Origin: Cudoniella acicularis
Taxonomy: Eukaryota > Ascomycota > Leotiomycetes > Helotiales > Helotiaceae
Assembly (NCBI GenBank): GCA_013054445.1
Contig: JAAMPI010000293.1
Span: 1 to 44,930, forward strand
Direction: 5' to 3'
Length of the DNA: 44,930 bases
This document shows, one piece after another, positions 21,540-32,678 of the stretch. Every line of letters starts with the position of its first letter. Position 1 is the first letter of the stretch. Under the pieces are notes generated by a model. It was not told where the DNA came from, searched no databases, and worked only from the letters and a program-made list of their open reading frames with translations. The position numbers and the translations under genes are program-made.

Positions 21540-23986
21540 AGACTCGGAATCCAAGCCAACCCCGCAAGCATGCACAGGTTCCATCATTGTCGCTCTCCAT
21601 TTCGCTTCTATTATGATCGCGATTGGCATCGCAGTTGTCGTGATCGATCAGCATTTCCAATGACAGCAACCGCAACAATGAAAACTCATAGTCGAACACG
21701 AACACTTGCAGCATACCCTCCTCTCCGACACCCCAACTCAAAGCCTGCAACACATCCGGTCCCTGGTACAAGATTCTACAACCCGTGAAACTCCATTGAC
21801 CACTCGCTGGAACGATCTCCGCCGCACCTTTCGCAAGGGATGGTCTTCCCTCCGTCTTCCTTTCGGTTTCGCAGAGTGGTTCCTCGAGCATATCCCCGGC
21901 TGGATTCTCCGCACCGCAACTGAAGAAGAGATCAAAATCACTCACGAGAAGTTGGAGGGGTCGCACAAGAGACAGATAGAAACTTTTAAGATGTATCTGG
22001 ATTTGGAGTTGTGGGAAACATATTTTTTGTTTAAGACACGCACGCTGTTGTCGAAGAAGTACATCTCTGTCCTATTGCGCATCGTCACGGGGGGGCCAGA
22101 GCGAAGAGCGAGGGTGACACCGGCGAGCAACCACAGACGCAACCACAGCCACTTCTGACCGAGCTACGAAAGGCGCATAGGGTGCGGATACAGAAGAAGG
22201 CAAAGGGAGCCATTATAAATCCGGAGTACATATCTCGAGGAATATCACATTAACCAAGGAGCAAGGTCCTCGACAGCTTGAGCTTGAGCTTTCAAGCTCT
22301 TCTGAGCTATACAATGCGACGCCTGTGAAAGCAAGGCGCACTACTTAGGGCGAGGGAGGTAAGTATAGCATATCTTCTCAGCCGATTCATAAGCTTAACC
22401 TCGCCAGAAATCGTTCCAAGTCTTGAACAGGGCTGGAGGCATTTAGGTCATCTCCATACTAATTTCGAATCATTCACAGACGGGTCTTTTGGCGAAGACA
22501 GAGACGAAGAACTGTCCACGCAAAACAACGCGTCGTTCATACTGCTCCCCCACGAAGGGTTCCTACAATAGCCGAAATCTATCTCAAATTATGACAATGC
22601 CAAGGACTCCAAACCGCTATCAATACTCTGCGATGTAATCGACAACGAACATCCAGTCAGCACTCCAGTATTGATAATACCACCGATTTCACTCTCAGCC
22701 ACGGGACCGGCAACTGAGGCCATAGAGCAGAATGGCTCTGAAATGTCGAGGGGGAATGAACAGGTAGTGGCCGAACGAGAGCCTGGACCTGCGTTTGAGC
22801 GGGCTAAGTCTAAACAACCAAAACAACTAGAGAAGGATCAGGTAAAGCATGAGCAAGACCCACAGCCTACTAACCGAATGCCTGCCAACTAGCAGCAATA
22901 GGGGAATGTGGAATTCATCTGTCAAGGCGGTGCAAACATTGCATCGAAGGATATAGTTATACTCGAAGAAAAGATATGGCTCAATGATGAGATCATGAAT
23001 GGATATGCATAGTGGCTGGAGAAGACGGAGGGTATTTTATCCAGGATTCAACTTAGAAATAGCTTCTTTTACATAAAGGCGTCTAAATGCATGTCTTCTG
23101 ACTGGAAACCCGCGTCTTGGTCATAGCGGGCTTGTTTATTTTCCTCGTAGAATATTGCAATTTTGATTCATCAAAGGGGAAATCATTGATCACTTGCGAT
23201 TCTTTCCAATCTGAATGCGTTAGTTCACCGGGCTATTGTACATTCAGCTGCAATCATGATTCTTGATACTTCTGATATGGTCGGAAAACTAGCCGACTTG
23301 GAAATTGCGCACAACCTTGAGAATATTATTCGGCTTGAAACTAAGTCTGTCCTTGGCATTCCCAGATAAAACTTGAGCATCTTTATGCTACAGATATTTC
23401 CCCTCAAACAAATGGATACGATTGTGGCGTTCTAGCCTTGATGTACCTTGAGATGCTTATGGACAATCCTCTAGATTTCATCACAAAGATTCGCAAAAAA
23501 CTCCCAATCCCTCCCCCTGATACAAACGCGGGCAGGAAGCTCATCCGATCCACATTTGATTCATGATTGAAGTCAGAGCTCGATTCAAGCGCAGGCAAAG
23601 AATTGAAAAGGGGAAGAGAAGATTCGGGTAGCGAGCTGCTGTCAAAACGACGACAAATTACTGAAGGGCAAGCCGCCATGGCAATTGCACAGGAGCAGCT
23701 ACTCAATTCGTACTATCGCCGCTCAACCTTTGGATTTTTACAGGCGCTCGAAGAAAACCTCAGCTCAGGGGAAGTTATCACCTTTATACAAGAGAAGACT
23801 AAGAATGAGTCAGACAAGGTAAGCTTGATACCCTCCGAATGGGAATTGTGGAAGTCGGTACGCTCTGCGTCCAATGTAAAGGTCATTGAATTGCTTAGAT
23901 CCAGGCCTCGAGTAGACATTAGCGTGTTCATCAAACAAACAACAACATATTCCTGCTTGATCTCCACTCCCCATCGTTTCAAATAG
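21540..23986 (+). pseudogene. Ulp1-like (C48) cysteine-peptidase gene, heavily mutated
   Basis: C48 peptidases cut SUMO-like modifiers from proteins. An upstream open part has a hydrophobic segment (SIIVALHFASIMIAIGIAVV, ~21583-21650). It then crosses TGA 21661 and TGA 21679 in frame and goes on as SLRLPFGFAEWFLEHIPGWI. A G-run near 22090 and a site near 22240 shift frame. After TAG 22346, an intron (22359-22479, GTAAGT..CACAG) rejoins the frame in phase. A disordered linker leads to IWLNDEIMNGY (the WLND-E-I motif at the start of Ulp1 domains), an IMILDTS block, and QTNGYDCGVLALMYLEML with the catalytic Gln and Cys (TGT 23423-23425). Further stops are TAG 22569, two near 22890-22900, one near 23010, and TGA 23564. 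The helical tail ends by 23986. Start uncertain. That the membrane segment belongs to the same gene is inference. Confidence 0.68.
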
Positions 23987-24212
23987 ATAGTCATTTTGAT
24001 CGTGTACATCATAAGTGTAGAGTTATCCAGATTCACTCAAGTTTTTTGTGGTACCGAAATCATTGAAAGCTTGGTTCTGTCCCCCTCTCTCTGAACTCTC
24101 TTTTTGATTATTACTTCTCTCCTCAGTTTGGACGTCTCCAATTCAAACCTCGCATTTCCCTCCACAAGCCTGTCGTCACATCAAAACCATCAATATAGCT
24201 ACCTCTCCATAC

Positions 24213-25165
24213 ATGACGGGTTTCGAAAATCCCAACTACGACTTAAGTATCAAAGACACTCTAACAGTCGACGAAATCCGTTCTTAGCTTGACAACCTTA
24301 AGCTTTCAACCAGTGGCTCGAAGAAGCAACTTTTAGCGAGGTTGCAACTCACTTATATTGGCTACCAATCCCCTGAGTACGAAAAGCTTATTACAAACTT
24401 CTTCAGCCTTTCTAAACCCGAACTCACTAAGAAGGTTGTTGAGGACTCAAAAACACTGACAGGAGCAAGGCGGAATTGCGGCGCTCTTTGGCACTCGATA
24501 TCATCGGCAAGGAGAAATGTAACTAAACCCCCACAGATCGAGTTCCCTACTAACTTGCATAAAGAGGACTCTACCTCAGAATCAACTAACTCCTCAGAAT
24601 CTGCCACCGTAGACTCAACTTCATCGGGTTCGGAGAGCAACACTTTTTTTTGAGACTCGTGCCTTAGAACGTCAGAACACCCTTAATGGTCTTCGAGCCT
24701 CTGCCCCCGAGCTCGAGAAGGCTGAACTCGGTATGTTTAACCCATTTCGGTTTGCCTTTTTACTGACCCCTCGTCGACCATACTGTCGCTGCTGGCAACA
24801 GCGCCATTTCCATGGGTGGAGACGTAAGCATGTTGACCACTACGGCTTTTACTACTGTTCCGAACAATATCAATAACTACCAACCCGCCAATCAACTGGC
24901 CAGCAGAGAACTAGGAAGCCCCCCACAAGCCACGACAACGGCAAACACCACCTCTCCGTTCGTTTCCTCAGCCGCTGTTCCAGTGGATCCAGCTTCAACC
25001 AGCATTCTTCCACCTAGAGCCAACCTAGCAACATCAGTAGCCCCCAACGTCCCATCAGCCACAAACAATAGTATCTTCCCCTCCCCACTCCGTATCCAAT
25101 TCTTGTTTGCGTTCCTATCTGCTTCCCCTAATCCCCTCCCCGCCGAGCTTGAAAAGCTATGCTAG
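24213..25165 (+). pseudogene. SAP-domain protein gene with a stop and a homopolymer frameshift
   Basis: ATG 24213 opens a frame whose first 50 residues match a SAP DNA/chromatin-binding helix pair: LTVDEIRS, TAG (24285-24287), then LDNLKLSTSGSKKQLLARL. CAG fits the family consensus at the stop. A Lys/Ser-rich part follows (SKPELTKKVVEDSKTLTG). An 8-T run at 24644-24651 closes the frame; one T fewer would continue it as ETRALERQNTLNGLRASAPE up to a donor GTATGT at 24731. Beyond the intron (acceptor near 24801) lies a Thr/Ala/Pro-rich frame from 24812 to 25165. It sits 230 bases after, and on the same strand as, the Ulp1-like gene. SAP domains also occur in SUMO ligases of the PIAS/Siz class, but no RING-like zinc motif is visible here. 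Confidence 0.6.
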
Positions 25166-25378
25166 GTTCGCATATTACTTCCTACTTGCAAAAACCACGC
25201 GGAAGTAAGAAGCGCAGCTCTTTTTACCGTGGATAATTAGTCTTGGCCATTGGTACCGTACGAAAACTTTAACGAGCGACACTCTTCAACGATGAATTAC
25301 GAAACGGATAATGGTAGCAAAGAAATAGAATTGATAGAAACTAACACACTGATGATTATATACAAAATAGTCCAGTTT

Positions 25379-25569
25379 CCAACGCTATAAAAGCAGTAAG
25401 TGTGAGCCCTTTAGCACCTGGTATGGCTTTGGCATCAGAGGTTCAACTTGAATTAATTAAAGCCACTAACACGCTCACAGCCGAGCTTGCAGCCACCGAC
25501 GCTGCGTAGGGCTCCAACCTCACCCTCGAATTTGTCGGGTGTGACAAAACGGAATTGAAGAATGATTAG
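25379..25569 (+). pseudogene. Coding fragment with one in-frame TAG
   Basis: After an acceptor-like caaaatag the frame reads MALASEVQLELIKATNTLTA, then ELAATDAA, TAG (25507-25509), and GSNLTLEFVGCDKTELKND to TAG 25567-25569. The first part looks helical. It could be the last exon of the SAP gene or a third small gene of the same block. Not recognised. Confidence 0.35.
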
Positions 25570-26460
25570 ACATCATTCACGCATGGTTTGAATGTCACCA
25601 GACAAGATTCAAGTTGTGGTCAACAAACCCCGAGCCCCATATCAAGAGGGTCCTCACGCCCAGAGTGTTATGCTCAACACATATTGTCCGATACGGAGCT
25701 TTGAATTTGTATGAAATTTACCAGCGCTGGTATCAGCATATATTTTTTTCGAAATATATATTTTTGAGATGAAGATACATACCCAGGCTCATGTCTTATT
25801 ATAATGAATGGCTTTACGATATATATGATACAATATAGACAATAGAATTAATTAGAAACCGATTTTTGTTTTGTTTTGCCTTTTTCAAAATGTTCTCTGG
25901 CCATGATCAGGCGGTTGTTGAATTAAGCGTAATCTCCTGTACAACGTACTTTGTATTGTTCTGGACCCCCAAGCGTGGAATGCATATACGAGAGTTGATG
26001 CAGGACCCATGTGTTGGCTCCCTGCTAGGTTAAGAATGTACTTGCTTGGTCCGGTAATATTTAAATGCCGGGCTCCCGATCCAGTCGAACTTGATTAAAT
26101 CAATCAGCTTTCTTGACTGATAACTACATGTTGTGTAGGCTGAAGGAAGAGCCTGGTACTAATCAACCTGTCTAAACCACTCCCATACTGTGGGTATCTC
26201 ACCTGTTTCACAAATTCCAACTCTCGTCTCCCCGGGACCGCCCTCGGGACCGAGACTCGGAAAGCACCCGGCGTAGTACACATGACGAGGCTGGAAAAAA
26301 TTGACCATCAAAGAACTCAAGTTCAAAAGGGCCAAGATAACCCTTAAATAACCTCACATTCGGACTTAGTCGGGGTTAAACCCCTCACTTGAACCAAACC
26401 CTTCAATTCGTCTCACCATCTCAGTAGTGGTGAGTCACTTTTCTAGTCGCAGGTCGCGCT
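25570..26460. other. Intergenic, AT-rich, no gene seen
   Basis: 25580-26200 is AT-rich with short frames only. 26200-26290 is GC-rich with a doubled cgggaccg motif. No terminal repeats or RNA genes could be placed. Confidence 0.4.
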
Positions 26461-26703
26461 ATGGCACCCTTAATCGACGCCCCAAAGTATATTCCTTGTC
26501 TTTTTTGTCAGCAGTTCCCGATCGAGAGAGCACTTAAAGACCACGACAACGCGGTGGAGGAGTCAGTTTCGATTGAGAAGATAGGTACTCTCTTGACCCT
26601 CTGCCGCTTGCATTTTCACGTGCATCGGTTCAAACAAAAACATAGCGCACGACGGAGCGACAACTTTGCGACAGCGAGAGGCAGCTCTTTTCGAAGAATT
26701 TAA
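26461..26703 (+). CDS. Hypothetical small protein, 80 residues or first exon
   Basis: ATG 26461 opens a frame reading MAPLIDAPKYIPCLFCQQFP and then IERALKDHDNAVEESVSIEK. It carries a CxxC pair that could be half of a zinc knuckle. After residue ~42 composition turns basic and irregular. A donor-like GGTACT follows IEKI, so the true exon may end there. No partner exon was found. Low confidence that this is expressed. Confidence 0.25.
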   Translation: MAPLIDAPKYIPCLFCQQFPIERALKDHDNAVEESVSIEKIGTLLTLCRLHFHVHRFKQKHSARRSDNFATARGSSFRRI

Positions 26704-28079
26704 CAAAGCTGCGGTGGATGGTGGCGATTTCAGCCCATCTCGTTTCTCGATCGTTTAGCCAATCACAACACGTACACTTCCGTCCGTAGCGGGATAAGGA
26801 ACTCGGCGGAAGTAAAGCTGCCAAGTGACGCACGAGAGCTCGATACTCAACCACCAGCTGCAGAACTTTCAGAGCGCTCACTATAGGACGATCAGTAATC
26901 GGCACAAACAACCGCATCAACAACCTCGTTTCTCGACCAAGGCGTCTCCGAATTTCCTTTCCTTCGCATTTGCGCGAACACCGATCCCCTCGGCACGGCG
27001 CGCAGAGACCGAACGGACGAAAGTCGCGCCCCGAGTAGATGCGAGCAGCACCTGCTGATTGCTTCAACAAGAGTCTTGATTTGACCCTCTGTAAGAGATA
27101 TCCATCACATTCTGCGCAGGCAGCAGTTTCATCCGTGTGAGAACCTGTGCTGACGGCAATTCGGCAGTGTTGAACATCGCCATTCTTTTCCTCGTCCCAC
27201 TTCCTTCCTAAAACGATCAGTTATATGCGCATACGAACCGACATCATTGAACCTTTTGCCATCTAGAAGCGCGATATTTTCTGACGTTCTGGAAGCTTCC
27301 TTGGAAAGTTCCGCAAGCTTGCCTGCACTTTCAAGGATACAATTGCTCCGTCGAGAGTTTGTCCATCTAGACGGGCACTCATTTCCCTGCCTCGTCGGAG
27401 ACGGCATCGTGGAGCCATTTAACAACAAGGTGTTGCATAAGCTCAGTGTTTAGTGGAAATCCAAACGTTGCATTCATCTTGTCCGTGTGTGAGACTTAGT
27501 ATTTTCTTCGCTCGGGGGCCCCGTTCTCGGCTGGAGAGAAAGTTAACGACTTTTGCACGAGCCTAAGGAGCTCACAAGACCATTGCCCACGCCTCAAGGT
27601 GCTATTCTTGGGTTGGAGAATACCGACAACCTCTTCATTCATCTGTTCGTTGCGAGGTACCGATCAGGGTGTCTTGGACCCCAAGGAAAACACGGACACA
27701 GCTTTCTTTATACGTCAGCCTGAGTTATTGGCCAAGGCACTTTCCGTTGCTGAGTGGACATAGGGCTGTGTGTCATCTGCATCCCTTCACTCTATCTCCA
27801 CCAGTAACTGTAGGCTGGGCCTCGAACAGACACACCCTCCGTCTTCGGTCTAGTTAATCTCGGGTGGCAACCATTGCCCCCTTAAAGATACACTTGCTAT
27901 TGGCTACATATACCAAGGGATCACTTTACTCCCGTTCGGAGAGAGTAGGATCTCACCGCTAGACGCCAGATTCTGTTGGGCAGAGGTTCACTGCTGTCCG
28001 TTCTTGAGTAAAAGTCTCTTCTGGCCGAGGAGAACCTGTTTCATCCGAGTTGTTCATCTGTTTTTGATACACACGATTC
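26704..28079. other. Intergenic; right part is the promoter/5' leader of the Zn2Cys6 gene
   Basis: Several minus-strand frames (26630-27070, 27129-27428) have mixed composition but lack ATG starts or motifs. They may be chance or decayed DNA. No repeat pairs or RNA genes were recognised. Confidence 0.4.
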
Positions 28080-31043
28080 ATGATGACGCCCACCCCACCA
28101 TCCACTACTTCCTCAAGTGCGGGAGGTCAGTCTCCTGATGCACAATTCAGGGTAGTGCGAAAAAGAAACAGAGTCCCTTTGTCGTGTGGACCGTGCCGAC
28201 ACAGAAAGTAAGTTCTTCACCTCACAGCTGTGGTAACCTACCAGGGCTTCGGCGATACTGACAGCTTGCAGGTTGAAGTGTAACCGGTCGCATCCATGCG
28301 AGAATTGCATCAGGAGAGGTGACGCCTCCTCATGCTCGTATGCTGCGCCTGGTACACGAAAAAAGAATCAAAGTCAAGGAGCAACCAGCCCTGATGATAT
28401 GCAAAACCGTATTGACCGTTTAGAAGGCCTAGTTTTATCCCTGATGACAAATGGCGCCCAGTCGGCTGGACCTGCTGCAGCCCATGCCGCTATTTCCCGC
28501 TCACAGAGTGACAGTGCTGGATCATCCTCTTACCCTCTCGAGTTGGATCACGATGAAGACGACATGATCAAAGAGGAAGACGAAGGTGAAGGTAGCGAGG
28601 TTGAGGGCGTGACCAGCTCTCTCGGTCATCTAAAGGTTGACGCAGATAAGGGGAAGTCTTTATATTTTGGAGACTCGCACTGGCATAGCGTTTTGGCTGA
28701 TGTTCGTGGAAACTTTTCTTTTTCCTCTCTCAACCCCTTCCTCCCTTTGTTCGACACCGAGAAGAACCCCCTTCACCTTAGCTCTTGCTATGTACAGCTA
28801 AGTGAGGCTTTGATGCCCGGGAGCTCTATCTCAGAATGTTTATCTTTTATCAACTGTAAACGATGATTTGTTTACCATCGTAGAACACGCTTCTCGCGAA
28901 ATATGTTGAAGAATTTACTAACACATTCATAGATTGCTGAAGTCAAGAATTATTTCGCCGTTCACAAGAAGGAGATCGAAAAGAATTACGAAAAAATACG
29001 ACAGTCAAAACCGACATCTGCGATAGATGGACCAGCTTTTCTCTTCAATTCTCATGGGCATGCTACAGATGCTGAGCTGCGAGGAGAAGTCCCGCCAAAA
29101 TCAGCAGTGGATAAGCTAGTAACTCGATATTTCAATTCATACGACCCAGCCACACAAATCCTCCACTCACCCACATTCCATAAGCAACTGCTAAATCACT
29201 GGCAAGACCCCTCGAAAACCTCGATCCTCTGGCTTGGTCTCCTGTACTCTATACTTTGTCTAGCAATGCAATCTTACAATAAGATTGGAGATGAGCCTCT
29301 TGAGTGGAAAGGTGTGTTAAGAAATGTCCAATTCATGCACGGATGGCTAATGATCTTTTAGGCCGTACCCTTGAAATAGCTGCAGAGTATCGTTTACGGA
29401 CAGTACAATGTCTCGTTAATTCAGACTATACGAAGTCCTCCATATACACCATCGAAACCCTCCTTCTCTACGTACAAGGTGAGTACCAGAGTCGATGGGA
29501 TGCTGAGGTCGGTATCTGGGTCATCATGGGCATGATCGTCAGACTTTCAATGCGGATGGGCTACCACCGAGATCCCAGCAATTACCCAGGCATCACTCCA
29601 TACCAAGGAGAAATGCGACGTCGGATATGGGCGTTTGTACGACAAATGGACACGATGTTTTCATTTCAGCTTGCCTTGCCAAGCATGATTAGAAACAGCG
29701 ACTGCGATTCGGAATTACCCCGAAATATCTTTGAAGATGAGTTTGGCCCTGAATCAAAAGTCCTTCCACCTGCGAGGCCCTTGACAGAACCAACACCAGT
29801 CTCGTACATGATCACTAAAGCTCAGATATCTTTTGAGTTCGGTTCAATCCTTGAGGAGATCAACGCTGTCAACGGGAAGGCTGTCTCCTACGACGAAATC
29901 CTGAAAAGGGATAACCGATTAAGAGAAATCAGGGATAACATGCCGCCACATCTCCGCCTTCGTCCAATGGATGAGTGTATACATGATCCTGCTACACTAT
30001 TGATGCAGCGTTTCAACGTTGATATCTTCTGGCAGAAGACCATGTGCGTTCTCCATCGAAAATACATTGCGCGCGCGCGGCAAAATCCTCGCTATGCTCA
30101 CTCACGCCGTGCGTGTGTTGACGCGTCCATGGAAATCCTCCGACACCAAGCCAAACTTCATCGCGAATCTCAACCTGGTGGTCGCATGCGAGCTATGAAA
30201 TGGTTTATTTCGTCGCTCACAAAGCACGACTATTTATTGGGTGCCATGGTCGTGTGTCTTGATTTGCATTACGACACTATTTCAGAAACCCTTATAGACC
30301 GTCCCCCGAATTACGATCCTTATTTCTGGACTCCAGCCCAAAGAGCTGAAATGCTCAAAGCTTTGGAGACATCCCAGGAAATCTGGAAACAATCTGCTGA
30401 GACGTCTATGGAAGCGTACAAGGCATCCAACATCCTCGGCATCATGCTCGAGAAACTGAAATGTCCGAAAGGGCAGCCAGCAGAGGGACCTACCACTACC
30501 ACAGAGGCTTTTGCACAATTTGATGAGGACAATCTGAGGCCTGAGCATTCTGCAGCGATGACTCTTGGTATGCTCTCTGGAGGACTGACGCCGAATTCTG
30601 CAGCTATGTTCGGCTCTACAGCGCAATCGCCCGGAGGCACGAGGTATGCAAACATGGATATGAGTATGGCAGATTCATCAGGAAGTACGGGTCTCACACC
30701 TAATAATTTCGCGATGGAGAACATCAATCCGTTCGCTGCGATGAATAGCGTGGCATCGCCTTTCTCGGTTTTCAATAATGCAAGTAGCGGGACTGGGATG
30801 ATGGATGTTCCCGCAAATCTTGATTGGGTAAGTATTCAAGATTCTTAATGTTTGTAGCAAGACTAATGATTGCAACAGGAGGCGTGGGATTCATACATCC
30901 AGAACGGCAATGCTATCGATCCATCGTTCCAGTTCTATCCAACCTCTGTCGATCAAGCGCAACCGAATGCAGAAGGACAGCCTGACCCATCTGGGGCATT
31001 CGGCAACAGTGTTTTTATGGGTGCAAACACGCCAGGTAGATGA
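28080..31043 (+). CDS. Zn2Cys6 transcription factor with fungal-specific (fungal_trans) domain
   Basis: Nuclear DNA-binding regulator of unknown target. Exons are 28080-28207, 28272-28701, 28933-29311, 29362-30827 and 30879-31043. The sum is 2568 bases (855 residues) and all joins keep frame. The binuclear cluster spans exons 1-2 (Cys 36, 39, 46, 52, 55, 64; LSCGPCRHRK|LKCNRSHPCENC). An acidic Ser/Glu stretch follows. The middle-homology region has KSLYFGDSHWHSVLADIAEV and ILWLGLLYSILCLAM, and RMGYHRDPSNYPGITPYQGE then MRRRIWAFVRQMD. The tail is Gly/Asn/Met-rich. Introns 1, 3 and 4 have good ends. Intron 2 is long (231 bases) and starts GTTCGT, the least certain join; I chose it because it yields the family's HWHxxLADIxEV block. 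It is not AmyR: the cluster and tail differ. The neighbouring amylase suggests no regulatory link by itself. Confidence 0.9.
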
Positions 31044-32037
31044 AGGAATGATTCTACTTTGAATGTTATTTATGGTCTACATGGGATGAATGGGCGCAGA
31101 GATGATACGACGGAAATCGGCGAGGAATTTTGCAGGAAGATGCATCGGATAATACCCCAAAAGTTTCAAAGGTTCTTTGTCGGTGTTATACTCGGATGCG
31201 TCGCATCGGATACAGGAGGTTTTGTGCTCGTGTAGAGGGGTGACATCGAGAGGCTGGAGGCTGGCGCCTTTGTACTTAGATGATTAAAATCTCCACCATA
31301 CAAAATCCAGCCTGAGGTTTCGGGGTGCCGATTTCAGTGCAGACACGGCCTTTTCTTATGTGTGGTAAGATCTTACCTGCACAGCGGAGTCTTCTCGGCG
31401 CCTTCCTTTCCTGACATTTCTCCATCTCAGAAGTCCTCGAGGTAATGCAGTATACCCCACACCGCAAGATCAACATAGTATAATAAGTAGTAGATCACCA
31501 TATCTCACGTGCACAAACCAATCGGTCCTTCTCTCACTCCGTACTTAAAAAAAATTGACGTGAATGACATACATCCATCGGCATTTCACACATGTGCTCT
31601 ATCTACCCCGCATTATTGCATCATCACATCGCATGGCGGGGAAATCAAAGTTGCTTGCGCTTGCGCTTGCAGGGTTTTATGCTGTATAGTACGTATTATA
31701 TTGTACCTCGGGCGGAGCAAGAATGGAGCATATTCTAACTTCATAGTCTTTGCTCCGTGCTTGATGCTTGATGCATCGGAGCTGTGAAGGGAAGGACCGA
31801 ATTGAAACTTTGTTGATTGCTGGTTGCTGGTTGTTGGCCTGAGTACGGGGTTGCGACTTTTAGAGAAGAAAATGATCATGTTTACTCTCGGGATGAGTTT
31901 TGAGGCCTTGAAGGAGGTAACTAGGTAAATTTATTGTGGAGGAAGGATGGAAGAAAATGAGGGATTCCCTAATCCGCTTATTTAAACTTTAAATATCTTA
32001 TTTTTGTACCAGTAATGAGGAGGCCTCAAGGGGAGAG

Positions 32038-32051
32038 CGGAAAGGAAGCGG
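32038..32051 (+). promoter_or_regulatory. CGGN8CGG, matches the AmyR site form
   Basis: cgg-aaaggaag-cgg fits CGGN8(C/A)GG, the established binding form of the starch regulator AmyR in Aspergillus. It lies about 630 bases upstream of the amylase ATG. Such a site also occurs by chance, so the placement is what makes it notable. Confidence 0.4.
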
Positions 32052-32420
32052 GGCGCCTTCGACTCAGCCCCTTGAAATCTCAACGAGCGCCACTCGCTTA
32101 AGCCACTTTGAACTGGTGAGTGGTTACTTTCATGAGGCGATTTAAGATTTGCCCCCATGCACCCCGCCCTGCAGTTGGTTCCTGAGGTTATTAGGTGTGT
32201 TTCAAGCTTGTGCGTGGACTGGCGATGAGCCACTTCCTTATTTGGACGGGGGGGGTTTTCGATGTTTGATTGATGGATGTGTGCGAAGAGGTGGAATTGG
32301 ATTGGATTAGATTGGATTAAGGGTGGACCATGGACCTGACATGCAGCAGCGGAGCGGTGTTATTATTTTGTTTATGAGGGGTTCTTCCCGCCGAATAAGT
32401 GGCCGCTGCAGGTTGCGAAT

Positions 32421-32437
32421 CATTCATTCATTCATTC
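32421..32437. repeat. CATT microsatellite
   Basis: Four consecutive cattcatt-type units upstream of the amylase TATA box. Confidence 0.7.
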
Positions 32438-32495
32438 CATCACATTCATTTTTGGATTTTTCTTCTTTTTTTCTTCACAAACTTTTTGGACCTTG

Positions 32496-32503
32496 TATAT
32501 AAA
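32496..32503 (+). promoter_or_regulatory. TATA box of the amylase gene
   Basis: tatataaa lies 176 bases before ATG 32679, the only strong TATA match close to the start. It implies a 5' leader of roughly 140-150 bases. Confidence 0.6.
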
Positions 32504-32678
32504 TAACGTGTGGGCTGTTTTCTTGATTCTTTTTATTTCGTTTGGTCAGCTTTTCTCACGAACGATAAAGTCACACCACGATTTCAATCGTTTGTTCGTT
32601 CGAGTGTTATTCCTGTGGCGAAGATCTTTCGTCCTTCGAATTTATCTCAATCGCGAAAGAAAGGAGAAAGAAAACATC

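Larger units (their letters stand above)
31044..32678. other. Intergenic: regulator 3' flank and amylase promoter region
   Basis: No gene seen. The left half should hold the transcription-factor 3' UTR. The right half has short repeats (ggattggattagattggatt near 32292; CATT units at 32421), a CGGN8CGG site and a TATA box, described separately. Confidence 0.5.

Noticed and set aside
28080..31043. Zn2Cys6 gene as AmyR, because an amylase follows
   Set aside because: The cluster sequence and Gly/Met-rich tail are not AmyR-like, and proximity alone is weak evidence.
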